Of a DNA stretch of 64,000 nucleotides, positions 25,301-33,540 are shown in pieces. Under the pieces are notes generated by a model. The model was not told the origin of the DNA and made no database searches. It saw only the letters and a list, made by a program, of their open reading frames with translations. The stretch's first letter is position 1, and every line of letters begins with the position of its first letter. Both the position numbers and the translations under genes were made by a program. Source of the stretch: an uncultured Eubacteriales bacterium (lineage in GTDB: Bacteria > Bacillota > Clostridia > Christensenellales > CAG-138); assembly GCA_902786465.1 (NCBI GenBank), contig CADACQ010000012.1:24562-88561 (forward strand). The letters run 5' to 3'.

Positions 25301-28117
25301 CGGTCTTTCCGCGGGTCGGTCGATCCTTTCCGCCGCTTCTTTTGGATCTGCCGGATCAAGGTGATCACCAGGCCGACGAGGATAGCGACCAAGCTCCCCA
25401 GGAACAGCACCGCGGCAAAGACCAGCGCTCGCCTGTTCTCCGGGAGCGGCGGCGTGGGAGCTGGCATCGCTGGGGCAGCGGCGTTTGGCAGCCGGAGCGG
25501 CGCCTCTCCATCACCCACCACCTGGGGCGGCTCCGGCGTCTCGGGCGGAGTCGGGGCCGGCGTGGCTGTTGGCGTGGGAGACGGGGTCACCGTGGGCGTT
25601 GGGGTGGGCGTCACTGTTGGTGCAGGCGTGGGCGTTTTTGTCACCGCCGGAGTCCGCCTGGGAGTCGGCGTCACCGTGGGAGACGCCGTAGGCGTCGGGG
25701 ACGGTGTTGCCGTCGGTGTAGGTGACGGCGTCGCTGAGGGTGTTGGGGATGGAGTGGCAGTTGGTGTAGGCGATGGTGTATCCGTAGACGTTGGGGATGG
25801 CGTCGCCGTGGGTGTAGGCGACGGTGAATCCGTGGGCGTTGGGGACGGCGTCGCTGTCGGTGTGGCCGTCGGTGTTAGAGACGGGGTCACTGTAGGCGTG
25901 GGAGACGGTGTTGCCGTCGGTGTAGGCGACGGCGTTGCAGTCGGTGTAGGCGTGGGCGTAGGCGTTGCCGTGGTTGTCGGCGTCGGTGTCGCGGTCGGTG
26001 TAGGAGACGGCGTTGCAGTAGGTGTAGGCGACGGCGTTGCAGTAGGTGTAGGCGACGGTGTAGCTGTCGGTGTAGGCGACGGCGTCGCTGTCGGTGTTGG
26101 CGACGGCGTCGCTGTAGGCGTGGGAGACGGTGTTGCCGTCGGTGTAGGTGACGGCGTCGCTGTCGGTGTTGGCGACGGCGTCGCTGTCGGTGTTGGCGAC
26201 GGCGTCGCTGTAGGCGTGGGAGATGGTGTTGCCGTCGGTGTAGGTGATGGCGTCGCTGTCGGTGTAGGCGTGGGCGTAGGCGTTGACGTGGTTGTCGGCG
26301 TCGGCGTCGCGGTCGGTGTTGGAGACGGCGTTGCAGTAGGCGTCGGTGACGGTGTGGCCGTCGGTGTAGGCGACGGCGTAGCTGTCGGTGTTGGAGACGG
26401 CGTTGCTGTCGGTGTTGGCGACGGCGTAGCTGTAGGCGTCGGTGACGGTGTGGCCGTCGGTGTAGGCGACGGCGTAGCTGTCGGTGTAGGCGTGGGCGTA
26501 GGCGTTGCCGTGGTTGTCGGCGACGGCGTCGCTGTCGGTGTTGGCGACGGCGTCGCTGTAGGCGTCGGTGTTGCTGTCGGTGTTGGCGACGGCGTTGCTG
26601 TCGGTGTTGGCGACGGCGTCGCTGTAGGCGTCGGTGACGGTGTGGCCGTCGGTGTAGGCGACGGCGTAGCTGTCGGTGTAGCCGTGGGCGTAGGCTGTCG
26701 GTGTTGGAGACGGCGTCGCGGTAGGTGTTGGCGTCGGCGTAGCTGTCGGTGTAGGCGACGGTGTTGCTGTCGGTGTTGGCGACGGCGTCGCTGTCGGTGT
26801 TGGCGACGGCGTCGCTGTAGGCGTCGGTGACGGTGTGGCCGTCGGTGTAGGCGACGGCGTAGCTGTCGGTGTAGCCGTGGGCGTAGGCTTTGGCGTAGGG
26901 GTGAAGGTCGGCCGCGGCGTGGACGTCGGCGTGGCCGTAGGCTTGGGCGTAGAGGTAGGTGCCGCTGTGGGTTTCGGCGTAGCGCTGGGAGAGGGCGTCG
27001 GTGACGGGGTGCTGGTAGGTATAGCCGTCGGCTGTGGCGTGTAAGTGGGCGCAGTCGTCGGTGTGGGCGTAGGCGAAGGTACGGCGGTCGGATTCGGCGT
27101 TGGCCGTGCGGTCGGGGTAACGGTAGGCCCTGCCGTAGGCGAAGGCACGGCGGTAGGCCCGACGGTCGGCGAGGGACTGGCGGTGGGCTTCAGCGTCGGC
27201 GAAGGGGTCGGCCCTGTGGTGGGCGATGGGGAAGCGGTGGGAGATACGGTGGGACCGGCCGTCGGCACAGAGGTAGGTGCCGTCGTAGGCGCCGACGTGG
27301 GACTGGCGGTGGGCTTTGGCGTGGGTGTTGGCGTAGGCGTGGGGGTAGGCGTAGGCGTGGGTGTTGGCGTGGGCGTTGGCGTAGGGGTAGGCGTCGGTGT
27401 AGGGGTTGGCGTCGGTGTAGGGGTTGGCGTGGGTGTTGGCGTAGGGGTAGGCGTCGGTGTAGGGGTAGGCGTCGGTGTAGGGGTAGGCGTCGGCGTTGGC
27501 GTAGGCGTAGGCGTCGGTGTAGGGGTTGGCGTGGGTGTTGGTGTAGGTGTGGGCGAAGGCGTGGGGGCAGATGTGGGGGTCGGCGTGGGTGTGGCCACGG
27601 GCTGGATGGACGCGCCCAGGATGATCCGGCCCCGAATGTTGGCGGAGAGGACGCCGGTGACGATCAGAAGCTGATCGTCCCCATAGGCGCCCAGGGAAAG
27701 CTGTATGTTGGCGACTTCAAACGCAGCCTTGGTGGCCCGGACCTGGACCCGGACCGCCATCAGCCCGTCCCCCAGCTGATCCATGGTGGCGGAGATAGGC
27801 GACGGCAGGTTTTGGGTGCCGGAAATATCCACGATCATGGCGTCGATGAGCTCCGGGATGTGGTAGCCCGCCTGGTTCAGGGTCATGGACTCGCCGGACA
27901 CGGTGATCACCGTGCCCACCCGAACCGCGGCCATCTGGTCCGGGTCGTTGGTGCTGTCCAAAAAGGCCAGGAGGCCCCGGCTGCCGCTTTGCAGATACGC
28001 TTCTTTCCCGCTGCGATAAGTGACCACGCCGGTGAAGCTGCTCTCCGCCGTCGCAGCATAAAAAGGGAGCCCTGTCAATACCAGCAGCACCGCCAACAGG
28101 ACCCCGATCCGCTTCAT
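25297..28117 (-). CDS. Giant Pro/Thr-repeat surface protein with reading-frame break in the repeats
   Basis: A secreted, cell-surface protein. From ATG 28117 (GGAG site 8 nt upstream) it has a signal peptide ([20 protein letters not shown]), then a ~160-residue domain ([32 protein letters not shown]) that looks like a beta-barrel OB-type fold. More than 600 residues of [12 protein letters not shown] repeats follow. A C-terminal part ([19 protein letters not shown], basic [10 protein letters not shown]) supplies a membrane anchor. The N-terminal frame is continuous from 28117 to about 26697. The anchor is encoded in another frame ending at 25297, so the gene contains one net +1 frame change near 26696. 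Without it, translation would continue to 25511 without an anchor. Function unknown; possibly adhesion or wall display. Confidence 0.7.
25560..27610. repeat. Long low-complexity hexanucleotide-like tandem repeats encoding Pro/Thr
   Basis: About 2 kb of degenerate short-period repeats (GTAGGCGTCGGT and variants on the plus strand). The section at 27300-27560 is the purest. Higher-order blocks recur, for example copies of the stretch ending GTAGGCGTTGCCGTGGTTGT at 25970, 26270 and 26500. Because few stops exist in any frame, both strands contain long spurious open frames. Confidence 0.9.
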
Positions 28118-28223
28118 ACCCGACTCCATACAAGAAAGAGTAGATGTCTTCTTTCGTTAGTATATCCCATATCTCGGGGCAATTCAACAAGTCCGGGGAA
28201 AGGGACGCGTATTTTTCTCGCCC

Positions 28224-28252
28224 TTGTCATCCCTCGTCTCCTGTGATAGGAT
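28224..28252 (+). promoter_or_regulatory. Promoter of the 75-residue protein gene
   Basis: TTGTCA (28224-28229), 17-bp spacer, TAGGAT (28247-28252), about 30 bp before the ATG. Confidence 0.5.
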
Positions 28253-28281
28253 ACAACCATAGAAAAGTATGGGAGGCGGGT

Positions 28282-28509
28282 ATGAACTGGCCCTGGAAGA
28301 AACAAAAAAAGGCCCCCGCGGAGGCCTACGATCGGGACGCTCTGGAGCCGGTGATCCGCAGCAGCATCTGCACGGGAGAGAAGGTGGCCGGGTTCCGGGA
28401 GAAGGAAGGGGGCCGGTTCCGGGAGGTGGCCCTGATCCGCACCCCGGCGGACCTGGAAGCCTTCAAGCGCAAGTACGGCATCACGGAGGATATCCCCACC
28501 ATCTATTGA
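28282..28509 (+). CDS. Small conserved-looking protein of unknown function
   Basis: A 75-residue soluble, basic then mixed-charge protein (MNWPWKKQKKAPAEAYDRDA; ending DLEAFKRKYGITEDIPTIY). It has one cysteine and no signal peptide or recognisable domain. GGGAGG lies 6 nt before the ATG, a promoter is present upstream and a bidirectional terminator follows, so it is a real monocistronic gene. Function is not inferred. Confidence 0.65.
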   Translation: MNWPWKKQKKAPAEAYDRDALEPVIRSSICTGEKVAGFREKEGGRFREVALIRTPADLEAFKRKYGITEDIPTIY

Positions 28510-28518
28510 ACCATTCCC

Positions 28519-28553
28519 AAAAAGGAGATCGCCTGCACGACGATCTCCTTTTT
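28519..28553. terminator. Bidirectional terminator between converging genes
   Basis: Perfect stem AAAAAGGAGATCG (28519-28531) / CGATCTCCTTTTT (28541-28553), 9-nt loop, serving the 75-residue gene and the esterase gene from opposite strands. Confidence 0.85.
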
Positions 28554-28567
28554 CATTCAACAGAAAG

Positions 28568-29320
28568 TCAATCCAGCAAATACGCCATGAACACCGGTAT
28601 CCGCTGTTCCCAATAGGCCTCGGAGTGCCTGGCGTCGGGGACGATCCGGGCGTCCACCGCGGCCCCTGCCCGGGTGAGCCACTGGGCGGTGCGGAACACG
28701 CCGGTCAAAAAGCCGGTCTTGGGGTCAGCCTCCGCCGTGCCCATGTCCATATAGATCCGGGTGGACGGCTGGAGCGGGTGCGCCTTCAGCAGCTCCGCCT
28801 CGTGGCCCCGGGCCGCCCACAGGCTGGGGGACAGGGCCGCCGCCCGGGAGAAGGTGCCGTTGTAGGCCACCGCGGCGTACAGAGCCATGAGCCCGCCCAT
28901 AGAGCTGCCCGCGATGAGGGTATGCTCCCGGTCCGGCAGGGTGCGGTACTCCCGGTCGATCCGGGGCTTCAATTCGTTCACGAACCAGTCCATGGTCAGC
29001 TGGCCCCGGGCCTCGAACATCAGCCTCCCTTTCCACCAGATGTCGAAGGGGGTGTATTCGTTCATCCGGTTCTCGCCCTCCGGATTGCATTCCACCGCCA
29101 CCAGGATCAGGGGGCGCCTGCTCTTTTCCAAATACTGCTTCATGCCCCAGCTCTTGCCGTAGGTGGCGTGGCTGTCGTAGAACACGTTGTGGCCGTCGAA
29201 CATATAGAGCACCGGGTACCGTTCGTCGCTCATTTCATACCCCTTGGGCGTGTAGATGTACAGCCGCCGGGGCTTCTTCGTGGGCAGGGTGGGGATCTGG
29301 ATCTTTTCTACGCGGATCAT
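28568..29320 (-). CDS. Alpha/beta hydrolase, esterase D-like family
   Basis: A 250-residue serine hydrolase. It shows RRLYIYTPKGYE, YPVLYMFDGHNVF (oxyanion-hole region), the nucleophile elbow AGSSMGGLMALYA, and C-terminal DARHSEAYWEQRIPVF with the catalytic His. This is the putative-esterase (PF00756) family, which includes feruloyl, enterobactin and mycolyl esterases. The substrate is not predictable. ATG 29320 has a GGGAG site and its own promoter at 29349-29377. A terminator after the radical SAM gene separates it from that unit. Confidence 0.88.
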   Translation of the reverse strand: MIRVEKIQIPTLPTKKPRRLYIYTPKGYEMSDERYPVLYMFDGHNVFYDSHATYGKSWGMKQYLEKSRRPLILVAVECNPEGENRMNEYTPFDIWWKGRLMFEARGQLTMDWFVNELKPRIDREYRTLPDREHTLIAGSSMGGLMALYAAVAYNGTFSRAAALSPSLWAARGHEAELLKAHPLQPSTRIYMDMGTAEADPKTGFLTGVFRTAQWLTRAGAAVDARIVPDARHSEAYWEQRIPVFMAYLLD

Positions 29321-29348
29321 GGGTCTTGCTCCCTTCGTCGTTTGCACC

Positions 29349-29377
29349 ATTGTAATCCTGCCGCGCCCATCCCGCAA
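29349..29377 (-). promoter_or_regulatory. Esterase promoter
   Basis: Minus-strand TTGCGG (29377-29372), 17 bp, TACAAT (29354-29349), 28 bp upstream of the esterase ATG. Confidence 0.6.
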
Positions 29378-29388
29378 GGGGCCGCAAT

Positions 29389-29411
29389 CAAAAAAGCCCT
29401 CGAAGGGCTTT
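29389..29411 (-). terminator. Terminator of the radical SAM gene
   Basis: 8-bp stem AAAGCCCT / AGGGCTTT with a 3-nt loop and a T-run on the minus strand, starting 2 bp after the radical SAM stop codon. It isolates that transcript from the esterase gene. Confidence 0.75.
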
Positions 29412-29413
29412 CT

Positions 29414-30493
29414 TCATGCTAACGCGTCCTCCTTGTAGTTCAGCAGGAACCGGGCGCTTTGCCTCTCGTAGAGCCGGGCGGCCAAATCGTCCGCGACGGG
29501 GATCAGGATCCGCTCGTGCTCGCACTGGACGGGGGCGACTCGGTGCATGTCCCCGGTGAGGCTGAAGTTGAGGCAGGCGCAATGGTGGCGGCAGCGATCA
29601 GCAATGGCGCAGCCCTGGCAGTCCAGCTCCGGGGCCAGGGAAGTCTGGTAGATGGCCAGCTGCTTCTCCCGGTCGACGCCCGTGGACACGTGGCCCATGC
29701 GGTAGTCGGGAAGATACAGGAACTGGTTGCAGGGGTACATGGACCCGTCCTCCGCCACGGAGGGCTGGCGCATGCCCAGCTTGCATTCGAGGCAGGGCCG
29801 GTCATTGAGATAGGCGGAAATCTTCACCAGAAAGGGCAGGAACAGCAGCGGCCGCTTTTCGTCGAACCGGGCCTCCATCAGCTCCGCCACGGCCTCGTAC
29901 TGTTCCCGCAGCACGGCCAAAGAAGCGTCGTCCCAGCCCGCGTCAGGCCGGTAGTCGATGACGGAATTGACGCGGGTGAACCCCCGTTCGTAGAGCCAGC
30001 GTACCGATTCGGCCATGCCGCCCACGGTATTAGGGGTCACGGTCTGCAGGGCTGCGGCGTTCGGCTGATACTCCAGCAGCAGGTCGATCTTCGGCTCCAG
30101 CTGCGCCCGGGTGGGCCGCCCGTCCCGGGTGAGCCGCTGCTCGTCCTGCAGAAGACCATCGTGGGAGAGGGCGATCTCCATATCGTGATCGTTGGCAAAC
30201 CGCAAAAAAGCCTCGTCCAGCAGGGTGCCGTTGGTGGTCATCTTGAACCGAACGTCCACGGCGCCCTTTTGGGCCGACTCTTTGGCGTAGCGGCAGATCT
30301 TTTCCGCCAGTGACCGTTCCAACAGGGGCTCGCCGCCGAAAAGGGAGAACCCGTTGGTTTTGTGACCATAGGAAAAGACCAGGTCCACCGCCTGTTTGGC
30401 CGTGTCCCAGGTCATATGGTTTTTGCAATGGGTCTCGTAGCAGTAGCGGCAGCGCAGATTGCAGTCCGCCGTGAGATGGAGGGTCAGGTTCAT
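29414..30493 (-). CDS. Radical SAM/SPASM enzyme, putative peptide maturase
   Basis: A 359-residue iron-sulfur enzyme. The SAM-cluster motif CNLRCRYC (CxxxCxxC) is at residues 11-18, followed by SLFGGEPLLE and TTNGTLL. A C-terminal SPASM region supplies auxiliary-cluster cysteines (CLEC, YPCNQF, the run DCQGCAIADRCRHHCACLN, then VQCEHE). It belongs to the anSME-like group containing sulfatase-activating and RiPP-modifying enzymes. No sulfatase gene is present. The ATG at 30493 follows the stop of the repeat lipoprotein gene by only 4 bp, so the lipoprotein is the likely substrate. A terminator follows. Confidence 0.85.
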   Translation of the reverse strand: MNLTLHLTADCNLRCRYCYETHCKNHMTWDTAKQAVDLVFSYGHKTNGFSLFGGEPLLERSLAEKICRYAKESAQKGAVDVRFKMTTNGTLLDEAFLRFANDHDMEIALSHDGLLQDEQRLTRDGRPTRAQLEPKIDLLLEYQPNAAALQTVTPNTVGGMAESVRWLYERGFTRVNSVIDYRPDAGWDDASLAVLREQYEAVAELMEARFDEKRPLLFLPFLVKISAYLNDRPCLECKLGMRQPSVAEDGSMYPCNQFLYLPDYRMGHVSTGVDREKQLAIYQTSLAPELDCQGCAIADRCRHHCACLNFSLTGDMHRVAPVQCEHERILIPVADDLAARLYERQSARFLLNYKEDALA

Positions 30494-30497
30494 AGCC

Positions 30498-30878
30498 TTA
30501 CGCTTCGGGGGTGGCGGTGGGCGCCAACAGCACGCCGGTGGTCTGAAGGGGCATCTCCGGGGTAGGCTCCGGCTCGACGATGGCCACCTCCCCGTCCAGC
30601 ACCAACTCCTCCTCCGGGGGCTCCGTCACCAAAATCTTGCCCATGATGACCGGCTCTTCGGTGGGTTCGGCGATGGCCACCTCCCCGTCCAGCACCAGCT
30701 CCTGGTCGGTAGGCTCCGGCATGGCCACCATGCCCTCGATCTGAGGGTTCTGGGGGATGGGCACCCGACAGCCCGTGACGCCGCCGATAGCCACCAGGGC
30801 CGCCGCCGTCATGGCCGCGCCCCGCAGGGGCTTTCTCGGGTACTTGGGGCGATAGTCGGTCAGCTTTTGTTGTTTCAT
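30498..30878 (-). CDS. Small repeat-bearing lipoprotein, candidate radical-SAM-modified precursor
   Basis: A 126-residue protein. The N-terminus MKQQKLTDYRPKYPRKPLRG is basic, followed by a hydrophobic stretch ending in GVTGC (lipobox, Cys37). Then come four related units of about 13 residues spaced 15-16 residues apart, centred on Gly49, Gly65, Gly80 and Gly96. The clearest are ELVLDGEVAIAEP (60-72) and ELVLDGEVAIVEP (91-103); the third is EPVIMGKILVTEP (75-87). A Pro/Thr tail ends the protein. There is no Cys in the repeats. AAGGAGG precedes the ATG. Adjacent to and upstream of a SPASM enzyme, it may be its substrate. Alternatively it is an ordinary lipoprotein. Confidence 0.7.
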   Translation of the reverse strand: MKQQKLTDYRPKYPRKPLRGAAMTAAALVAIGGVTGCRVPIPQNPQIEGMVAMPEPTDQELVLDGEVAIAEPTEEPVIMGKILVTEPPEEELVLDGEVAIVEPEPTPEMPLQTTGVLLAPTATPEA

Positions 30879-30941
30879 AGGGGCCTCCTTGGGTTCCGTT
30901 TGTCCATAACACCGGGGAGGGGCAAAAAAGGTTGCAGGGGA

Positions 30942-32165
30942 TCAGGCTTTTTTCAGCCCCCGCCAATAGGACCACCGGAGGATCGTCAGGCTCAGGAGCA
31001 TCATGGCGGCGATGAGAAGGTAGGAGGACTTGTATTCGCCGGTATGGTCGGCGATGATCCCCGGCACGGCGGAGAACAGGATGCCGCCCAGGTTATAGAA
31101 GATCTGCAGCCACTTGAGGAGCTTGGGGTAGCCCGCCCTGTCGGAAAGGTCCCCGGCCCAGAGCGGCGGGCCCACGTTGTAGACCGAGGCGCCGAAACCC
31201 ATTAGGGCCACGGGCGCGAAACACCAGAGAAGGCTGACGCCGTTCATGCACTGGACCAGCGTGCAGCCCAGGATGAACAGGGCCATGAGCAGGGACGTGC
31301 ACCGCTTGGAGCCGAACCGGTCCGCCAGACCCCCGGAGAGGAACTTGCTGCACACCAGCACCGTCCCCTGGAGGGACACCACCGTGGCGGCCATCTTCAC
31401 GGAATAGCCGCAGCTCCGGGCCAGGACCGACAGATGCCCGGAGAACGCCTGACCTGCGCCGCCCACCAGCAGCATCATTAACGCCAGCATCCACAGCACC
31501 AGCTTCGGGAGCCTCTCGGGCCCCTCCTTCTCCCGGGTCCGGGCATCGCCCGCGCCGCCTTCGCCGAAGGGCTGGAGCCCCTTTTGGGCGGGATCGTCCC
31601 GAAGGAGCAGGAAGACGCCGACAGCACTGATCAGCATGAAGGCCGCCTGCAGCAGGAAGGTGGTGCGCAGGGAATACCGAAGGACCAGGGCCGAGACCAG
31701 GGGCGAAAAGACCATGACCGACACGCCGGAGCCCGCGGAACTGATGCCCAAGGCAAGGCCCCGGTGGGCGTGGAACCAGTTGGAGAGCAGGAGCGAAACG
31801 GGGTAGATGGCGCCCAGGCCGTAGGCGATGCCGCCCAGGGCCGCGCCGGTATAGTATACGAGGGCGCTGCCGCCGATGGAATAGACCACCGCCGACGCCG
31901 CGCCGATGAGGGACGCCAGAAGGATGCCCCGGCGCAGGGAGAGCTTGCGATAGTAGAGCTCCACCAGGAAGGTGACGGCGAAGGAGAAGAGGCAGCGGAT
32001 GGAGAGGATGGCGCTGCCCATGCTGTCGCTGAGGCCGCCCGCCTCGATGAAGGGCAGGTACACCGACAGGATGTTGCTGCACAGGCCCATATTGCACACG
32101 AACAGCCACAGCCCGCACAGGCAGACGATCCAGGCGTAATGGAGTTGTTTTGATTGAGGTTTCAT
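30942..32165 (-). CDS. MFS transporter (oxalate/formate antiporter-like)
   Basis: A 407-residue, 12-membrane-segment carrier. It begins MKPQSKQLHYAWIVCLCGLW, has a charged central loop (residues ~195-225) and a conserved GGLADRFGSKR motif in the second half. The general MFS fold is clear. The substrate is unknown, but the sequence style resembles monocarboxylate/oxalate-formate antiporters. It ends 63 bp before the repeat lipoprotein gene on the same strand and could be cotranscribed with that pair. No clear ribosome site precedes the ATG. Confidence 0.8.
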   Translation of the reverse strand: MKPQSKQLHYAWIVCLCGLWLFVCNMGLCSNILSVYLPFIEAGGLSDSMGSAILSIRCLFSFAVTFLVELYYRKLSLRRGILLASLIGAASAVVYSIGGSALVYYTGAALGGIAYGLGAIYPVSLLLSNWFHAHRGLALGISSAGSGVSVMVFSPLVSALVLRYSLRTTFLLQAAFMLISAVGVFLLLRDDPAQKGLQPFGEGGAGDARTREKEGPERLPKLVLWMLALMMLLVGGAGQAFSGHLSVLARSCGYSVKMAATVVSLQGTVLVCSKFLSGGLADRFGSKRCTSLLMALFILGCTLVQCMNGVSLLWCFAPVALMGFGASVYNVGPPLWAGDLSDRAGYPKLLKWLQIFYNLGGILFSAVPGIIADHTGEYKSSYLLIAAMMLLSLTILRWSYWRGLKKA

Positions 32166-32184
32166 ATGGATTTATTCAAAGCGG

Positions 32185-32318
32185 ACCACTTTTCTTGAAA
32201 GAAAAGTGGTGCAAAAGAACTTTACTTGGGATATATGGCTTCCGCTGCATACCATATCATCCCATTTGCGTTTCTCTTTTTCCGCCGCTTTTTCTCTTTA
32301 CTAAAGAGAAAAAGCGGC
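32185..32318 (+). repeat. Composite two-hairpin intergenic element, copy 4 (complete)
   Basis: Hairpin A at 32185-32210 (ACCACTTTTCTT / AAGAAAAGTGGT), tail GCAAAAGAACTTTA, spacer, hairpin B at 32284-32318 (GCCGCTTTTTCTCTTT / AAAGAGAAAAAGCGGC). It lies between a membrane-protein gene end and the MFS start, in antisense orientation to both. Confidence 0.85.
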
Positions 32319-32327
32319 ACAATAGCT

Positions 32328-33521
32328 CTACAATAAGGACATCAGCACGAACAGCCAGTGGGCCGCGATGCCGGCGCAGAAGCCGCCGACGGTGTGGCAG
32401 AGAATGGACTTGCCCACCAGCTCGTTGCAGCGGAGCATGTCCATCATGGACACGTGGGTGGAGAGGTACCCGCTCCAGCACATGCACATGCCGGTGAACA
32501 CGGCGATGTCGTTGGCGCCCGCCGCTCCCTCCCGAAGAAGCTCCGGTACCATGCCCAGCGACGCGCCGGCGGAGCCGAGGGCCGTGATGGGCACGGACAC
32601 GCAGGCGGAGGAGCTGAACCCGAAGAGTGGTTTAAAGAGGAACTGGAGCTTGTCCCCCAGCAGCGGCAGCACCCGGATACCCTCGTAGGCCGCGCCGGTG
32701 TAGGTCCCGTCCGCGGAGGGACCGTAGGTCAGCATCATGACCACGGTGCAGATGACCAGCACCCCCGGGATGATCCCGAGGCCCAGCTCCACGCCGTTCT
32801 TGCCGCCTTCCATAAGGGAGTTGAGGAGCCGCAGCATGAACCCCTGCTTGGGCTTGCTCTCCTCGTCCGCCATCTGCCCCATCTCCCGGGGGGACAGGGC
32901 CAAGGTCTCGGTGCCGTACAGCTTCTTGCTGAAGAACAGCAGCAGCCGGGTGCTGATGACGCTGCCCACCACCGCGCCCAGGTTCCCGCAGAGGACCGCC
33001 TTGCCGAGGCTCATGCCCGTGACGGCGGAAAGCCCCGCCATATAGCTGGTGACGATGAGCCCCATGCCGAAGGCCGTGCCCAGGTTAGTCAGGGCCGGGA
33101 TCTGGTACGCCTTGAAATACCGGCGGTACTGCTGCTCCTTAGCGAGGGCCAGGATGGAGGGGTTGTCGGAGAAGTAGGTGGACACGATCCCCAGGGCCGC
33201 CGCGCCGGGCATGCCGTACAGGGGCTTCATGAGGGGCGAAAGCAGGAAGTTGAACAGCTCCAGCACGCCGAACTCCGTCAGCATCTCGGACAGGGCCCCG
33301 GCCAGCACGGCGATGGCCATGATGTAGAACACCGTGTCCAGCAGGATGCGGTAGGCGGTGTTCATCATGGTATTGATGGCGTTGGTCATGCCCATAGGCG
33401 CCATGAACAGGGCCATGACCCCCAGGAACACCGCCAGGAACAAAGCGCTTTTCAGCAGCTTCTTCCCCGTCATCATCTTCTTCTGCCGCAAGGCCTCTCT
33501 CTTTTCATCGAAGGATGCCAT
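32328..33521 (-). CDS. CD0519/CD1768-like membrane protein (nucleoside recognition Gate domain)
   Basis: A 397-residue polytopic membrane protein. It has about nine or more hydrophobic segments and the Gate-domain pattern with short half-helices (GFSSSACVSVPITALGSAG; DNPSILALAK). It belongs to the YjiH/nucleoside recognition type; a Clostridioides family called CD0519/CD1768 has this organisation. The transported substrate is not known. It is the third gene of a unit glnA-glsA-this gene, 19 bp after glsA, so glutamine, glutamate or an amine product is a plausible cargo. AAAGGAG precedes the ATG. Confidence 0.75.
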   Translation of the reverse strand: MASFDEKREALRQKKMMTGKKLLKSALFLAVFLGVMALFMAPMGMTNAINTMMNTAYRILLDTVFYIMAIAVLAGALSEMLTEFGVLELFNFLLSPLMKPLYGMPGAAALGIVSTYFSDNPSILALAKEQQYRRYFKAYQIPALTNLGTAFGMGLIVTSYMAGLSAVTGMSLGKAVLCGNLGAVVGSVISTRLLLFFSKKLYGTETLALSPREMGQMADEESKPKQGFMLRLLNSLMEGGKNGVELGLGIIPGVLVICTVVMMLTYGPSADGTYTGAAYEGIRVLPLLGDKLQFLFKPLFGFSSSACVSVPITALGSAGASLGMVPELLREGAAGANDIAVFTGMCMCWSGYLSTHVSMMDMLRCNELVGKSILCHTVGGFCAGIAAHWLFVLMSLL

Positions 33522-33540
33522 GTTCTCTCCTTTGGATCGA

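Noticed and set aside
24986-26830. A 614-codon plus-strand open frame of Gly/Val repeats (also at 26835-27674)
   Set aside because: It is the antisense reading of the Pro/Thr repeats. Repeats of this codon structure leave all frames open. No ribosome site, signal or domain supports it, while the minus strand has a signal peptide, domain and anchor.
25560-27600. A repeat tract that could be mistaken for a CRISPR array
   Set aside because: There are no spacers of regular length between identical repeats; it is continuous short-period, protein-coding low complexity.
29414-30493. Sulfatase-activating enzyme (anSME)
   Set aside because: The SPASM cysteine pattern fits the group, but there is no sulfatase gene nearby and a repeat lipoprotein is directly upstream; peptide maturase is favoured though not proven.
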